This document shows, piece by piece, positions 52,096-59,769 of a stretch of DNA of 64,000 nucleotides. The notes under the pieces are model-generated. The model was not told where the DNA came from. It worked only from the letters and a program-made list of their open reading frames with translations, and did not search any database. Made by a program: the position numbers and the translations under genes. The first letter of the stretch is position 1. Every line of letters begins with the position of its first letter. The DNA is from Terrimesophilobacter sp044464485 (GTDB taxonomy: Bacteria > Actinomycetota > Actinomycetes > Actinomycetales > Microbacteriaceae), in the NCBI GenBank assembly GCA_044464485.1, contig JBIQLG010000003.1, forward strand, positions 195,374-259,373, written 5' to 3'.

Positions 52096-53331
52096 CTATA
52101 CGTCGATTCGGGGCTCGAAACCCGCCTCACGCAAGTGATCGAGCACCCGTTCGACGTGCTCCGGTCCCCGGGTTTCGAGACTCAACTCGAGAGAGACCTC
52201 GCCCAACAGCGAGCCGCGCCCGTTTCTGGCGTGTCCCACCTCAATGATGTTCGCGTTCGCATCCGAAATCAGCGCCGCAATCCTGGCGAGTTGGCCGGGG
52301 CGATCCGACAGGGTGAGTTTGAGCTTGAGGAAGCGATCTGAGGCCACAAGTCCAAGAGAGATGACTCGCTCCATCACCTGAGGATCAATGTTTCCGCCGC
52401 TCAGCACCGCAACGGTTCTGCCGAGGTTCCGGACTTTTCCCGCCAGAATTGCCGCGACGACGACGGCGCCGGCGGGCTCGACGACGAGTTTGGCGCGTTC
52501 CAGCAGCACGAGAAGCGCGCGTGCCGTTTCGTCTTCCGTGACCGTCACAACCTCATCCACCAGCTCACGCACGATTGCGAAATTCAGGTCACCCGGTTTG
52601 CTCACGGCGATACCGTCGGCAATGGTGGGAGAGCTCCGGATGCCGACGGGCTCGCCTTTGTCAAGTGATACCGGGTATGGAGCGCAATTTGCGGCTTGAA
52701 CTCCGATGACGCGAATTTTTTCCCCCGACGGGGTGGAGTGATGCGTAAGAGCGCTGGCGATCCCTGCGATGAGGCCCCCGCCCCCGATGGGAACGATGAC
52801 GGTTTCCACGTCGGGAACCTGATCCAGAATTTCGAGACCCACTGTGCCCTGACCGGTAATGATGTCGATGTTGTCGAACGGCGGGATCAGGATCGCCCCC
52901 GTCGAGTCCGCGTACTCTGCTGCCGCGCGCAAGGGGTCTTCGACGGAATGGCCCCGAAGGATGACCTCGGCGCCGTAACCTTTCGTCGCCTGGAGCTTCG
53001 GCAGCGCGACTCCGACAGGCATGAATATCGTGGACGCTATGCCGAGCTCCCTGGCGGCCAGGGCCACGCCCTGTGCGTGGTTGCCTGCCGAGGCTGCCAC
53101 GACACCTCTCGCGCGCTCCTCGGGCGAGAGCCGGGACATCCGATTGTATGCGCCGCGAATCTTGTAGGAGCCCGTGCGCTGGAGGTTTTCACACTTGAGA
53201 AATACCGGTGAACCGAGGACCTCCGAGAGGTAGCGCGAGGCCTCCATGGGGGTGACGCTGGCCACTCCGGCGACGACCGTTCTGGCTTCCTCCAGCGCTT
53301 CTTTCGAAGGTATCGGCGCTGCAGTGCTCAC
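52096..53331 (-). CDS. ilvA: Threonine ammonia-lyase with ACT domain
   Basis: A 411-aa PLP enzyme that converts threonine to 2-oxobutyrate, the first step toward isoleucine. The PLP lysine is Lys58 in QRTGSYKIRGAYN; the phosphate loop is PIGGGGLIAG, near residue 180. Residues about 330-411 form one ACT regulatory domain (LTLSDRPGQLARIAALISD). This is the medium form, between catabolic TdcB and two-ACT IlvA, so allosteric control is unclear. GTG 53331 overlaps the stop of the upstream transporter by 4 bp; a frame running to 53889 is an antisense-type artefact. Confidence 0.93.
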   Translation of the reverse strand: MSTAAPIPSKEALEEARTVVAGVASVTPMEASRYLSEVLGSPVFLKCENLQRTGSYKIRGAYNRMSRLSPEERARGVVAASAGNHAQGVALAARELGIASTIFMPVGVALPKLQATKGYGAEVILRGHSVEDPLRAAAEYADSTGAILIPPFDNIDIITGQGTVGLEILDQVPDVETVIVPIGGGGLIAGIASALTHHSTPSGEKIRVIGVQAANCAPYPVSLDKGEPVGIRSSPTIADGIAVSKPGDLNFAIVRELVDEVVTVTEDETARALLVLLERAKLVVEPAGAVVVAAILAGKVRNLGRTVAVLSGGNIDPQVMERVISLGLVASDRFLKLKLTLSDRPGQLARIAALISDANANIIEVGHARNGRGSLLGEVSLELSLETRGPEHVERVLDHLREAGFEPRIDV

Positions 53332-54473
53332 CCGATCACCCCGCTCGCGCTCGCTTTCGGTCGGCCAGTGCGCCACTCTCCACCCGCAATGTAATGAATG
53401 ACTACGTTCAGCGTCGCAATCACGGGGACGGCGAAAAGCGCGCCGGCAATTCCGGCAAGGAACCCGCCCGCGGCGACGGCGAACACGACGGCGAGCGGAT
53501 GCACTTTCACGGCGTTCCCCATGATGAACGGCTGCAGAACGTGTCCCTCGATCTGCTGCACCAGCAGAACGATGGCGAGCATAAACACCGCGGGCCACGG
53601 TCCCAGATATACCAGCGCTACGAAAATCGCCAGAGCGCCCGTGAGAACCGCGCCCACGACGGGGATGAACGAACCCAGGAAGACGGCGATAGCTATCGGC
53701 AGAACGAGCGGGAAACCACCGAAGAAGAGCCCGAGTATCCAGGCGCCCAGGCCGATTCCCACCGCATCGATGAAGGCGACGAATATCTGCACCTTGACGA
53801 ACTGCGTGAGTGTCGACCATCCGGCCAGTCCCGCACCGTGCACCGCGGGGCGCGCTCTGCGCGGGAAAATGCGCACGGTCCACTCCCAAATGCGGCGACC
53901 GTCAATGAGGAAGAACAGCGTCGCGAACAGCACGAGCAGAATGCCGGCCAAAACATGACCGAACGAGGAGCCCGCCGAGAGCGCGCCGGACACCAGCAGG
54001 TTGGTGTCGTGCTGGACCGACTCCCAGACGTCGGCCAAATATCCGTTGATCTGCGCCTCCGTGAGGTGCAACGGCGAATGCAGCAGCATCTCCTTGAATC
54101 CGTCGAAAAAGGTAATCGATCGATCCCGGATGTCGGGAAAACCGCGCATCACCTGCGTCACGATGACATACACCAGTCCGGACACGATTGCGATGAGTCC
54201 CACCTCGGCGAGAGCGACGGCGAGCCACTTCGGCCAGCGGTGTCGCTGCAAAAACTGCACGAAGGGAACAAGCAGCGCCGCGAGGAGGATGGCGACGAGA
54301 AACGGTACGACGATGAGTTTCAACTGGATGACAAGGAAGACCAGAAGCGCGAAAACCCCGGCGATGACCAGAATTCTCCACGACCATGCGCCCGCAATGC
54401 GCATCGCAACCGGAACCGCGTCTTCTACGTCGCGGCGTTGGGCCGATGCCTGTTGTCGCCTGCTGAACATCAC
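53328..54473 (-). CDS. AI-2E family transporter (PerM-like)
   Basis: A 381-aa permease with about eight membrane helices: a pair at residues 33-75, one near 85-105, then a long soluble segment (about 115-165), and the rest after 170. Family segments FIPVVGAVLTG and VQQIEGHVLQPFIMG (about 313-327) are intact. The family includes an AI-2 exporter and Na+/H+ antiporters, so substrate is not assigned. Translationally coupled to ilvA (GTGA overlap), which is probably incidental. Confidence 0.93.
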   Translation of the reverse strand: MMFSRRQQASAQRRDVEDAVPVAMRIAGAWSWRILVIAGVFALLVFLVIQLKLIVVPFLVAILLAALLVPFVQFLQRHRWPKWLAVALAEVGLIAIVSGLVYVIVTQVMRGFPDIRDRSITFFDGFKEMLLHSPLHLTEAQINGYLADVWESVQHDTNLLVSGALSAGSSFGHVLAGILLVLFATLFFLIDGRRIWEWTVRIFPRRARPAVHGAGLAGWSTLTQFVKVQIFVAFIDAVGIGLGAWILGLFFGGFPLVLPIAIAVFLGSFIPVVGAVLTGALAIFVALVYLGPWPAVFMLAIVLLVQQIEGHVLQPFIMGNAVKVHPLAVVFAVAAGGFLAGIAGALFAVPVIATLNVVIHYIAGGEWRTGRPKASASGVIG

Positions 54474-54555
54474 GCTTCAGTCTAAATGGCCAAATATACG
54501 TGTGACTTCATATCATCCGTTGCAGTGTTCGCCGCGGGCAGTCAGCGCTCCCCGG

Positions 54556-54561
54556 TAATGT
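54556..54561 (+). promoter_or_regulatory. -10 hexamer for leaderless YcaQ-like gene
   Basis: TAATGT lies 8 nt before ATG 54570, with TTGCAG at 54530 as a possible but slightly far -35 box. No Shine-Dalgarno sequence is present. Confidence 0.45.
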
Positions 54562-54569
54562 CATATCCC

Positions 54570-55781
54570 ATGGGCGACAAGATTTCGGTGGGTACCGCCC
54601 GGAAGATCGCGCTGCACGCGCAGGGTTTCGCACACGGCAATCCTGCGGCGGCGGGTGCACGCCAACTCAACGCGGTCGTCGATCGACTCGGTCTCATTCA
54701 AATTGATTCGGTAAACGTGTTCGAGCGGAGCCATTACCTCCCGTTTTTCTCGCGCGTCGGGGCTTACGATAAGTCCCTCCTGGATCGACTGACGTTTTCC
54801 CGCAAAGGCAGATACGTCGAATACTGGGCGCACGAGGCCGCGCTCCTTCCCGTGGAATCCTGGCCGCTCTTTCGGTGGCGGATGGAGGAACACCGTCGCA
54901 GATCCGATGCCAGCACGTCGTGGGCGCGAGCGCACGCGGGTATCATCGACTGGTTGCGCGACGAGTTGGCGGCCAAGGGCCCCCTCGCCGCAAGCGAGGT
55001 GGAGCATGACGCCACCAAACGATCCGGACCGTGGTGGGGATGGTCCGACGTGAAGACGGGTCTCGAGGTGCTGTTTCGCTGGGGCGAGGTGGTGAGCGCT
55101 GGCCGCTGTCGGTTCGAGCGCGTGTACGGGCTCGCGGAGCACATTCTTCCGGCAAGCGTCCTCGACCGTGACGTGGGCGAATCTGAGGCGCGCAAGAAAC
55201 TGGTGGAGCACGCCGCTCGTGCCCACGGAGTCGGAACCACCGCAGACATTGCCGACTATTTTCGGCTCAAGAACGCCCCGGTGGAGAACATTCTCAGAGA
55301 GCTCGAGGAGGAAGGGGTGGTGAACAAGGTGACCGTCGACGGATGGCGGCACCAGGCCTGGCGTCATCGGGATGCGATTGCCGCACGCCGCATCGAGACC
55401 ACCGCGCTCCTCTCGCCTTTTGATCCCGTCGTGTGGCATCGGCCGCGCGCCGAGAGGCTCTTCGACTTCCACTATCGGATCGAGATTTACACGCCGGCCG
55501 AGAAACGAGTCTTTGGCTATTACAGCCTTCCAATTCTCGTGGATGACGCGATAGTCGGGCGCATCGACCTCAAGAACGATCGGCAGGCACGGGTTCTTCG
55601 CGTGCAATCAGCCTGGCATGAGAAGGCCGCTGACCCTGGCGTCATTGCGGAGCGAGTGGCGCCGCTGCTGCGGCGCACTGCAGATTGGCAGAAGCTGGAA
55701 GCCATAGCGGTTGTCGACAAAGGAAACCTCGCGAACGCCCTCGCGGCCGAACTCAAGGTATCGACAACAGCGGCCTCGTGA
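54570..55781 (+). CDS. YcaQ-like DNA glycosylase (winged-helix, DNA crosslink repair family)
   Basis: A 403-aa protein of the AlkX/YcaQ (HTH_42) family. The family's catalytic QxD motif is present as Gln44-Ile-Asp46 in GLIQIDSVNVFERSHYLPFFSR, and it is followed by the conserved RLTFSRKGRYVEYWAHEAAL. Winged-helix repeats make up the rest. E. coli YcaQ unhooks nitrogen-mustard interstrand crosslinks, and related proteins protect antibiotic producers. I chose ATG 54570 for the 8-nt spacing to a -10 box; ATG 54558 and 54486 are upstream alternatives in the same frame. Confidence 0.88.
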   Translation: MGDKISVGTARKIALHAQGFAHGNPAAAGARQLNAVVDRLGLIQIDSVNVFERSHYLPFFSRVGAYDKSLLDRLTFSRKGRYVEYWAHEAALLPVESWPLFRWRMEEHRRRSDASTSWARAHAGIIDWLRDELAAKGPLAASEVEHDATKRSGPWWGWSDVKTGLEVLFRWGEVVSAGRCRFERVYGLAEHILPASVLDRDVGESEARKKLVEHAARAHGVGTTADIADYFRLKNAPVENILRELEEEGVVNKVTVDGWRHQAWRHRDAIAARRIETTALLSPFDPVVWHRPRAERLFDFHYRIEIYTPAEKRVFGYYSLPILVDDAIVGRIDLKNDRQARVLRVQSAWHEKAADPGVIAERVAPLLRRTADWQKLEAIAVVDKGNLANALAAELKVSTTAAS

Positions 55782-55796
55782 CCTCGTCGCGGAGGG

Positions 55797-56702
55797 TCAG
55801 AACTTTGTCGCGTTGTTCAGCAGCCTCTTGACGCGGTCGGCAATGGGAGGGTGGGTCCCGAAGAGTCTTTCCATCGTGCCGGGCTTCGTGGGGGCGCCGA
55901 ACCACATGTGCGCCATGGAGTTGTTCTGCTTGCGCAACGGCCGACCGTACTCTCCGAGCTTTTCGAGGGCGCTCGCGAGAGCTTCGGGGTGTCGCGTTGT
56001 CATCGCACCGGTGGCATCCGCCAGATACTCGCGCTGGCGAGAGACCGCCGCCTGGATGAGCGCCGCGACAATCGGCGACAGCACGAGCGCGGCAATGCCC
56101 GCGATCAGCAGAATGGGGTTTCCGCCGCTGTTGTTATTGCGTCGGCCGCCACCGAACCACAGCATCCGCATCAGAATATCCACGATGAACCCGATCGCCA
56201 CGACGAGCGCGAACACAATCGTGTTCAAGCGAATGTCATAGTTTTCAACGTGACCCATCTCGTGGGCCATCACACCCTCGAGTTCGCTGTCGGTCATCAT
56301 GTCGAGCAGTCCCGTGGTTGCCGCAACGGCGGCCAGTTCAGGCTTGCGACCGGTGGCAAAGGCATTGGGCGACGGGTCGTCGACGATGTACACCTTGGGC
56401 ATGGGCAGGCCCTTGGTGATGGCGAGGTTCTCGACAGTGCGATACAACCGCGGATTGTCGGCTTTCTGAATCTGTCGCGCACCGCTCATCGCGAGAGCCT
56501 GGCTGCTGCCCGCGAAGTACTGGATGATCACGTAGATTCCGACGCCGATGATCGTCGCGATGGTGACGGTCCAGTTACCGGTGCGCAGCGGATCCCCTCC
56601 CCAAATCAGGTTGACCACAAAACCGATCGCGCCGATGAGGAGGAAGAACAGCACCATGATGAACACGGTGTTGCGCTTGTTGCGCGCAATAGCCCTATAC
56701 AT
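55797..56702 (-). CDS. htpX: Membrane zinc protease HtpX
   Basis: A 301-aa M48 metalloprotease for membrane protein quality control. The zinc motif HEMGH (residues 147-151) and a downstream EYLADA with the third ligand are intact. Helices lie at about 12-32, 44-63, 160-180 and 190-215. An Asn/Gly-rich loop (GGGRRNNNSGGN) follows the third helix. It lies 3 bp after lemA, forming the widespread lemA-htpX pair. Confidence 0.96.
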   Translation of the reverse strand: MYRAIARNKRNTVFIMVLFFLLIGAIGFVVNLIWGGDPLRTGNWTVTIATIIGVGIYVIIQYFAGSSQALAMSGARQIQKADNPRLYRTVENLAITKGLPMPKVYIVDDPSPNAFATGRKPELAAVAATTGLLDMMTDSELEGVMAHEMGHVENYDIRLNTIVFALVVAIGFIVDILMRMLWFGGGRRNNNSGGNPILLIAGIAALVLSPIVAALIQAAVSRQREYLADATGAMTTRHPEALASALEKLGEYGRPLRKQNNSMAHMWFGAPTKPGTMERLFGTHPPIADRVKRLLNNATKF

Positions 56703-56705
56703 GCA

Positions 56706-57275
56706 CTAGAACTGCACGCGAGGCGGCTCCGCGATTGCGGCGGAATCCGAAACCTCAAAGAACTCGCGCTCGGTGAAACCGAGCCCACGCACGAACAGGG
56801 TGTTCGGGAACACCTTGATCTTGGTGTTCAGTTCGCGCACGCCACCGTTGTAGAACCGGCGGCTCGCCTGAATCTTGTCTTCCGTGTCGACGAGTTCACC
56901 CTGCAACTGCAGGTAGTTCTGGCTCGCCTGGAGCTGCGGGTACGCCTCTGCAACCGCGAAAATGCTCTTCAATGCGGACTGCAGGTGATTCTCCGCGACG
57001 GCCGCTTCTGCGGGTGTGCCGGCGCTCAACGATTCCGCGCGAGCTTTCGTCACCGCCTCGAAGACGCCCTTTTCGTGTGCGGCGTAACCCTTGACCGCCT
57101 CGATGAGGTTCGGGATGAGGTCAGCTCGACGCTTGAGCTGAACGGTGATGTCGCTCCACGCTTCATCCACTCGAACGTTGAGTCGCACCAGTCCGTTGTA
57201 GGTAGACCAGAGGAAAATTCCAATGATGACAACGATCAGAACAATGATTCCGATGATGATCAGAAGTGAATCCAT
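56706..57275 (-). CDS. lemA: LemA family protein
   Basis: A 189-aa protein with an N-terminal membrane helix (residues 3-22) and a soluble helical domain. Family motifs are YNGLVRLNVRVDEAWSDI, VQLKRRADLIPNLIE and RRFYNGGVRELNT. The role is unknown, but association with HtpX is common. I chose ATG 57275 because AAGGAG lies 10 nt upstream; the frame also opens to 57311 without support. It is divergent from the TetR gene (166 bp between). Confidence 0.95.
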   Translation of the reverse strand: MDSLLIIIGIIVLIVVIIGIFLWSTYNGLVRLNVRVDEAWSDITVQLKRRADLIPNLIEAVKGYAAHEKGVFEAVTKARAESLSAGTPAEAAVAENHLQSALKSIFAVAEAYPQLQASQNYLQLQGELVDTEDKIQASRRFYNGGVRELNTKIKVFPNTLFVRGLGFTEREFFEVSDSAAIAEPPRVQF

Positions 57276-57429
57276 TGTAGAGGGCTCCTTAGGGTGCTGT
57301 CGGGCGTGCACGGTGCTCGCCGCCGGCGCGCTGCGTTACCGACAACTATAGCCAAATGCGCCTGCTCATCCACTGAGAATTCGTCGTGCCTCACGCGAAC
57401 ATGGAAGCCCATCCTTGCGGTCGTGCGGC

Positions 57430-57435
57430 TAGCCT
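57430..57435 (+). promoter_or_regulatory. -10 hexamer for leaderless TetR gene
   Basis: TAGCCT is followed after 6 nt by ATG 57442, with no ribosome binding site. Confidence 0.5.
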
Positions 57436-57441
57436 GTCGTT

Positions 57442-58092
57442 ATGGCGGGAGCATTCAACGAGGGGGTGCGGCCACGAAGCCGCGGGCGTCGTCGCAACAC
57501 GGATGGGGATGCCCGCAGTCAGATCGTGGCGGCAGCTGCAAAAGAGTTTCTGGCGGTCGGTTACGACGCCAGTTCGATACGCGCGATAGCGCGCCGTGCC
57601 GAGGTCGACCCGTCACTTGTCCACCATTACTTTGAGGACAAGGCGACGCTTTTTGCCGAAGCGGTGAGCGCGCCCGTTCGACCGGACCTGATCGTGCGCG
57701 AAGTGCTTCGCGGTCCTCGCGAACAGATCGGCGTGAATCTCGTCAAGGTCGCGCTCACCGCGATGGAGGAAGGCAAGGCGCGGGATCGCCTCGTCACGCT
57801 CATCCGGACAGCTCTCGGGCATGATTTCGCGGCGACGATGCTGCGCCAATTCATCGTGCGCGAAGTCATCCGCAAAATCGCGGACGAGCTGAATGTCGAC
57901 GATGGAGAATTGCGGGCCACCGCCGTCGCCTCGCAAATTGTCGGGGTTTTCATGGTGCGATACGGTATCCGGGCGGAGCCCCTTGCCAGCGCGTCGATCG
58001 AGGAAGTAGCTCGTCGAATCGGCCCCGTCATCCAGTGGCACCTCACGGGCTTCCCCGAGCCCCTTGACAAGGGAACGGGGCCCGAAGAATAA
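57442..58092 (+). CDS. TetR family transcriptional regulator
   Basis: A 216-aa regulator. The helix-turn-helix lies at about residues 43-62 (DASSIRAIARRAEVDPSLVHHYF), after a basic N-terminal tail rich in Arg. The rest is the ligand-binding helical domain of the TetR_C type. It is followed by a two-gene ABC exporter 8 bp downstream; local repression of that exporter is the usual arrangement. The ligand is unknown. Confidence 0.95.
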   Translation: MAGAFNEGVRPRSRGRRRNTDGDARSQIVAAAAKEFLAVGYDASSIRAIARRAEVDPSLVHHYFEDKATLFAEAVSAPVRPDLIVREVLRGPREQIGVNLVKVALTAMEEGKARDRLVTLIRTALGHDFAATMLRQFIVREVIRKIADELNVDDGELRATAVASQIVGVFMVRYGIRAEPLASASIEEVARRIGPVIQWHLTGFPEPLDKGTGPEE

Positions 58093-58100
58093 TTCATCAC

Positions 58101-58853
58101 ATGGTGAATTACGCGATTCAAACCGAAGACCTTCGGGTTCGCCGCGGCGCGAGGGAAGTCCTTCACGGAGTTTCCTTCGATGTGCCGCCGGGATCGCTTG
58201 TGGGACTTCTCGGGCCGAGCGGATCCGGCAAAACCACGCTCATGCGCGCGCTTGTGGGAGTTCAGCGCAACGTCAAAGGAGTTGTGAACGTACTCGACCA
58301 TCCGGCGGGTAGCCCTATCCTCCGCCACCAGGTCGGCTACGTCACTCAGGATGCCAGCGTCTACAGTGACCTGACCGTGCGCCAGAACCTTCGATACTTC
58401 GCATCGATCCTGCGCGCCGATCGCGGCAGTGTCGAGCGCGCCATCGAGTCCACCGAACTCACCGAACAGTCGAACCAACTGGTGGGTTCGCTGTCCGGCG
58501 GACAGCTCAGCCGAGCGTCGCTCGCCGTTGCCTTGCTTGGCTCGCCCAAACTTCTTGTCCTCGATGAACCGACCGTCGGCCTTGATCCGGTGCTGCGCAT
58601 GGAGTTGTGGTCGCTCTTTCGCCGAATTGTCGAATCCGGAACAACGCTTCTCGTCTCGAGCCACGTCATGGACGAAGCAACCAGGTGCGATCGGCTTTTG
58701 CTCATGCGGGAAGGCCGAATACTCGCAGATGAGACCCCGAAAAGCCTTCTCGAGCGCACGGGAGCCGCGGACGCTGACGAAGCCTTCCTCACCCTCATAC
58801 GGCGCCATCCGCAGCACCGGGCGCCCGAGATCGACGGGGAGGTGGCGTCATGA
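58101..58853 (+). CDS. ABC-2 type exporter, ATP-binding subunit
   Basis: A 250-aa ABC ATPase. Walker A GPSGSGKTTL (about residues 37-46), a Q-loop VTQDASVY, signature LSGGQLSR (about 134-141) and Walker B LLVLDEPTVGLDP are intact. The DrrA-like order and the adjacent ABC-2 permease indicate export of a drug or lipid-like compound. It lies 8 bp after the TetR gene and overlaps the permease by 4 bp. Confidence 0.95.
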   Translation: MVNYAIQTEDLRVRRGAREVLHGVSFDVPPGSLVGLLGPSGSGKTTLMRALVGVQRNVKGVVNVLDHPAGSPILRHQVGYVTQDASVYSDLTVRQNLRYFASILRADRGSVERAIESTELTEQSNQLVGSLSGGQLSRASLAVALLGSPKLLVLDEPTVGLDPVLRMELWSLFRRIVESGTTLLVSSHVMDEATRCDRLLLMREGRILADETPKSLLERTGAADADEAFLTLIRRHPQHRAPEIDGEVAS

Positions 58854-59584
58854 GCGTGCGCCTCACCCTCGCCGCTACCGCGAGGGTTCTCACCCAGATT
58901 CGTCATGATCCTCGCACCATCGGTTTGCTGCTCATCGTGCCGAGTCTGCTTATCGGCTTGCTCGCCTGGATCTACGATGACACCCCCGTGTTCAATCAGG
59001 TCGGGCCCGCCGTGCTCGCGCTCTTCCCATTCACCATCATGTTCGTGGTCACGAGCATGACGACACTTCGGGAGCGTCGTACCGGAACACTGGAACGCCA
59101 GCTCACACTCCCCATCAGCAAACTCGACATCATCCTTGGCTACGCACTCGCTTTCGGTTTGCTTGCCGTCGTGCAGGCGGGTATTGCCGTCGGCTTTTCG
59201 ATCTGGGTGCTCGGCCTGGAGGTCAGCGGTTCGATCTGGTGGCTTCTGGCAATTGCGGTGGCGGACGCCGTGCTGGGAACCGCACTCGGTTTGCTCGCGA
59301 GCGCGTTCGCCAATACCGAGTTTCAGGTGGCGCAATTCATGCCCGCGTTCGTGTTCCCACAAATGCTGCTCGGTGGACTTCTCCTTCCGCGCGACCAAAT
59401 GCCGGATGTGCTGCATGCAATCTCCGACTGGCTCCCGCTCTCGCACGCCATCGACGCTCTCAACGCGGTTGCGCGGAATGATCAGGATGACTCCTACCTG
59501 GCAGTGAAGCTCCTCATCATTGTCGCGTTCATCGTTGGGGCGATTGTGCTTGGATCGGTCACGCTCAAGCGCCGCACTCCGTAG
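58850..59584 (+). CDS. ABC-2 type exporter, permease subunit
   Basis: A 244-aa membrane protein with six hydrophobic helices. The first segment VRLTLAATARVLTQIRHDPRTIGLLL and the MTTLRERRTGTLERQLTLPISK loop are typical of ABC-2 permeases. ATG 58850 overlaps the ATPase stop (ATGA). It ends 8 bp before the intergenic repeat cluster. Substrate unknown. Confidence 0.94.
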   Translation: MSVRLTLAATARVLTQIRHDPRTIGLLLIVPSLLIGLLAWIYDDTPVFNQVGPAVLALFPFTIMFVVTSMTTLRERRTGTLERQLTLPISKLDIILGYALAFGLLAVVQAGIAVGFSIWVLGLEVSGSIWWLLAIAVADAVLGTALGLLASAFANTEFQVAQFMPAFVFPQMLLGGLLLPRDQMPDVLHAISDWLPLSHAIDALNAVARNDQDDSYLAVKLLIIVAFIVGAIVLGSVTLKRRTP

Positions 59585-59592
59585 GTGCGGTT

Positions 59593-59767
59593 CCCTTCGA
59601 GACAGTCGCTGCGCGACCTCCTCAGGGCACGGAACTCCCCCTGAGGAGGCCGCAGGCCATCTCGAAGGGAAGCCCACCGCTCCCTGAGGAGGCCGCAGGC
59701 TATCTCGAAGGGACGCCCACCGCCCCCTGAGGAGGCCGCCGGCCGTCTCGAAGGGAAGGCCCGGCCG
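59593..59767. repeat. Three 43-bp tandem repeats with an inverted partial copy
   Basis: Units start at 59639, 59682 and 59725 (43-bp period), each beginning CCCTGAGGAGGCCGC and containing TCTCGAAGGGA. An inverted, somewhat diverged copy lies at 59593-59627 (CCCTTCGAGA to CTCAGGG), so a large hairpin can form with any of the units. It fills the space between two convergent genes. Similar dispersed words occur between genes of Microbacteriaceae, as far as I recall, and may act as terminators. Confidence 0.85.
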
Positions 59768-59769
59768 GG

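Noticed and set aside
52096..53889. ilvA extended to an upstream start at 53889
   Set aside because: The extra 186 codons lie inside the AI-2E transporter gene and read as non-protein-like sequence; GTG 53331 overlaps the transporter stop in the usual way.
59639..59767. Possible CRISPR array
   Set aside because: The units are contiguous 43-bp copies without spacers, and there are no cas genes nearby.
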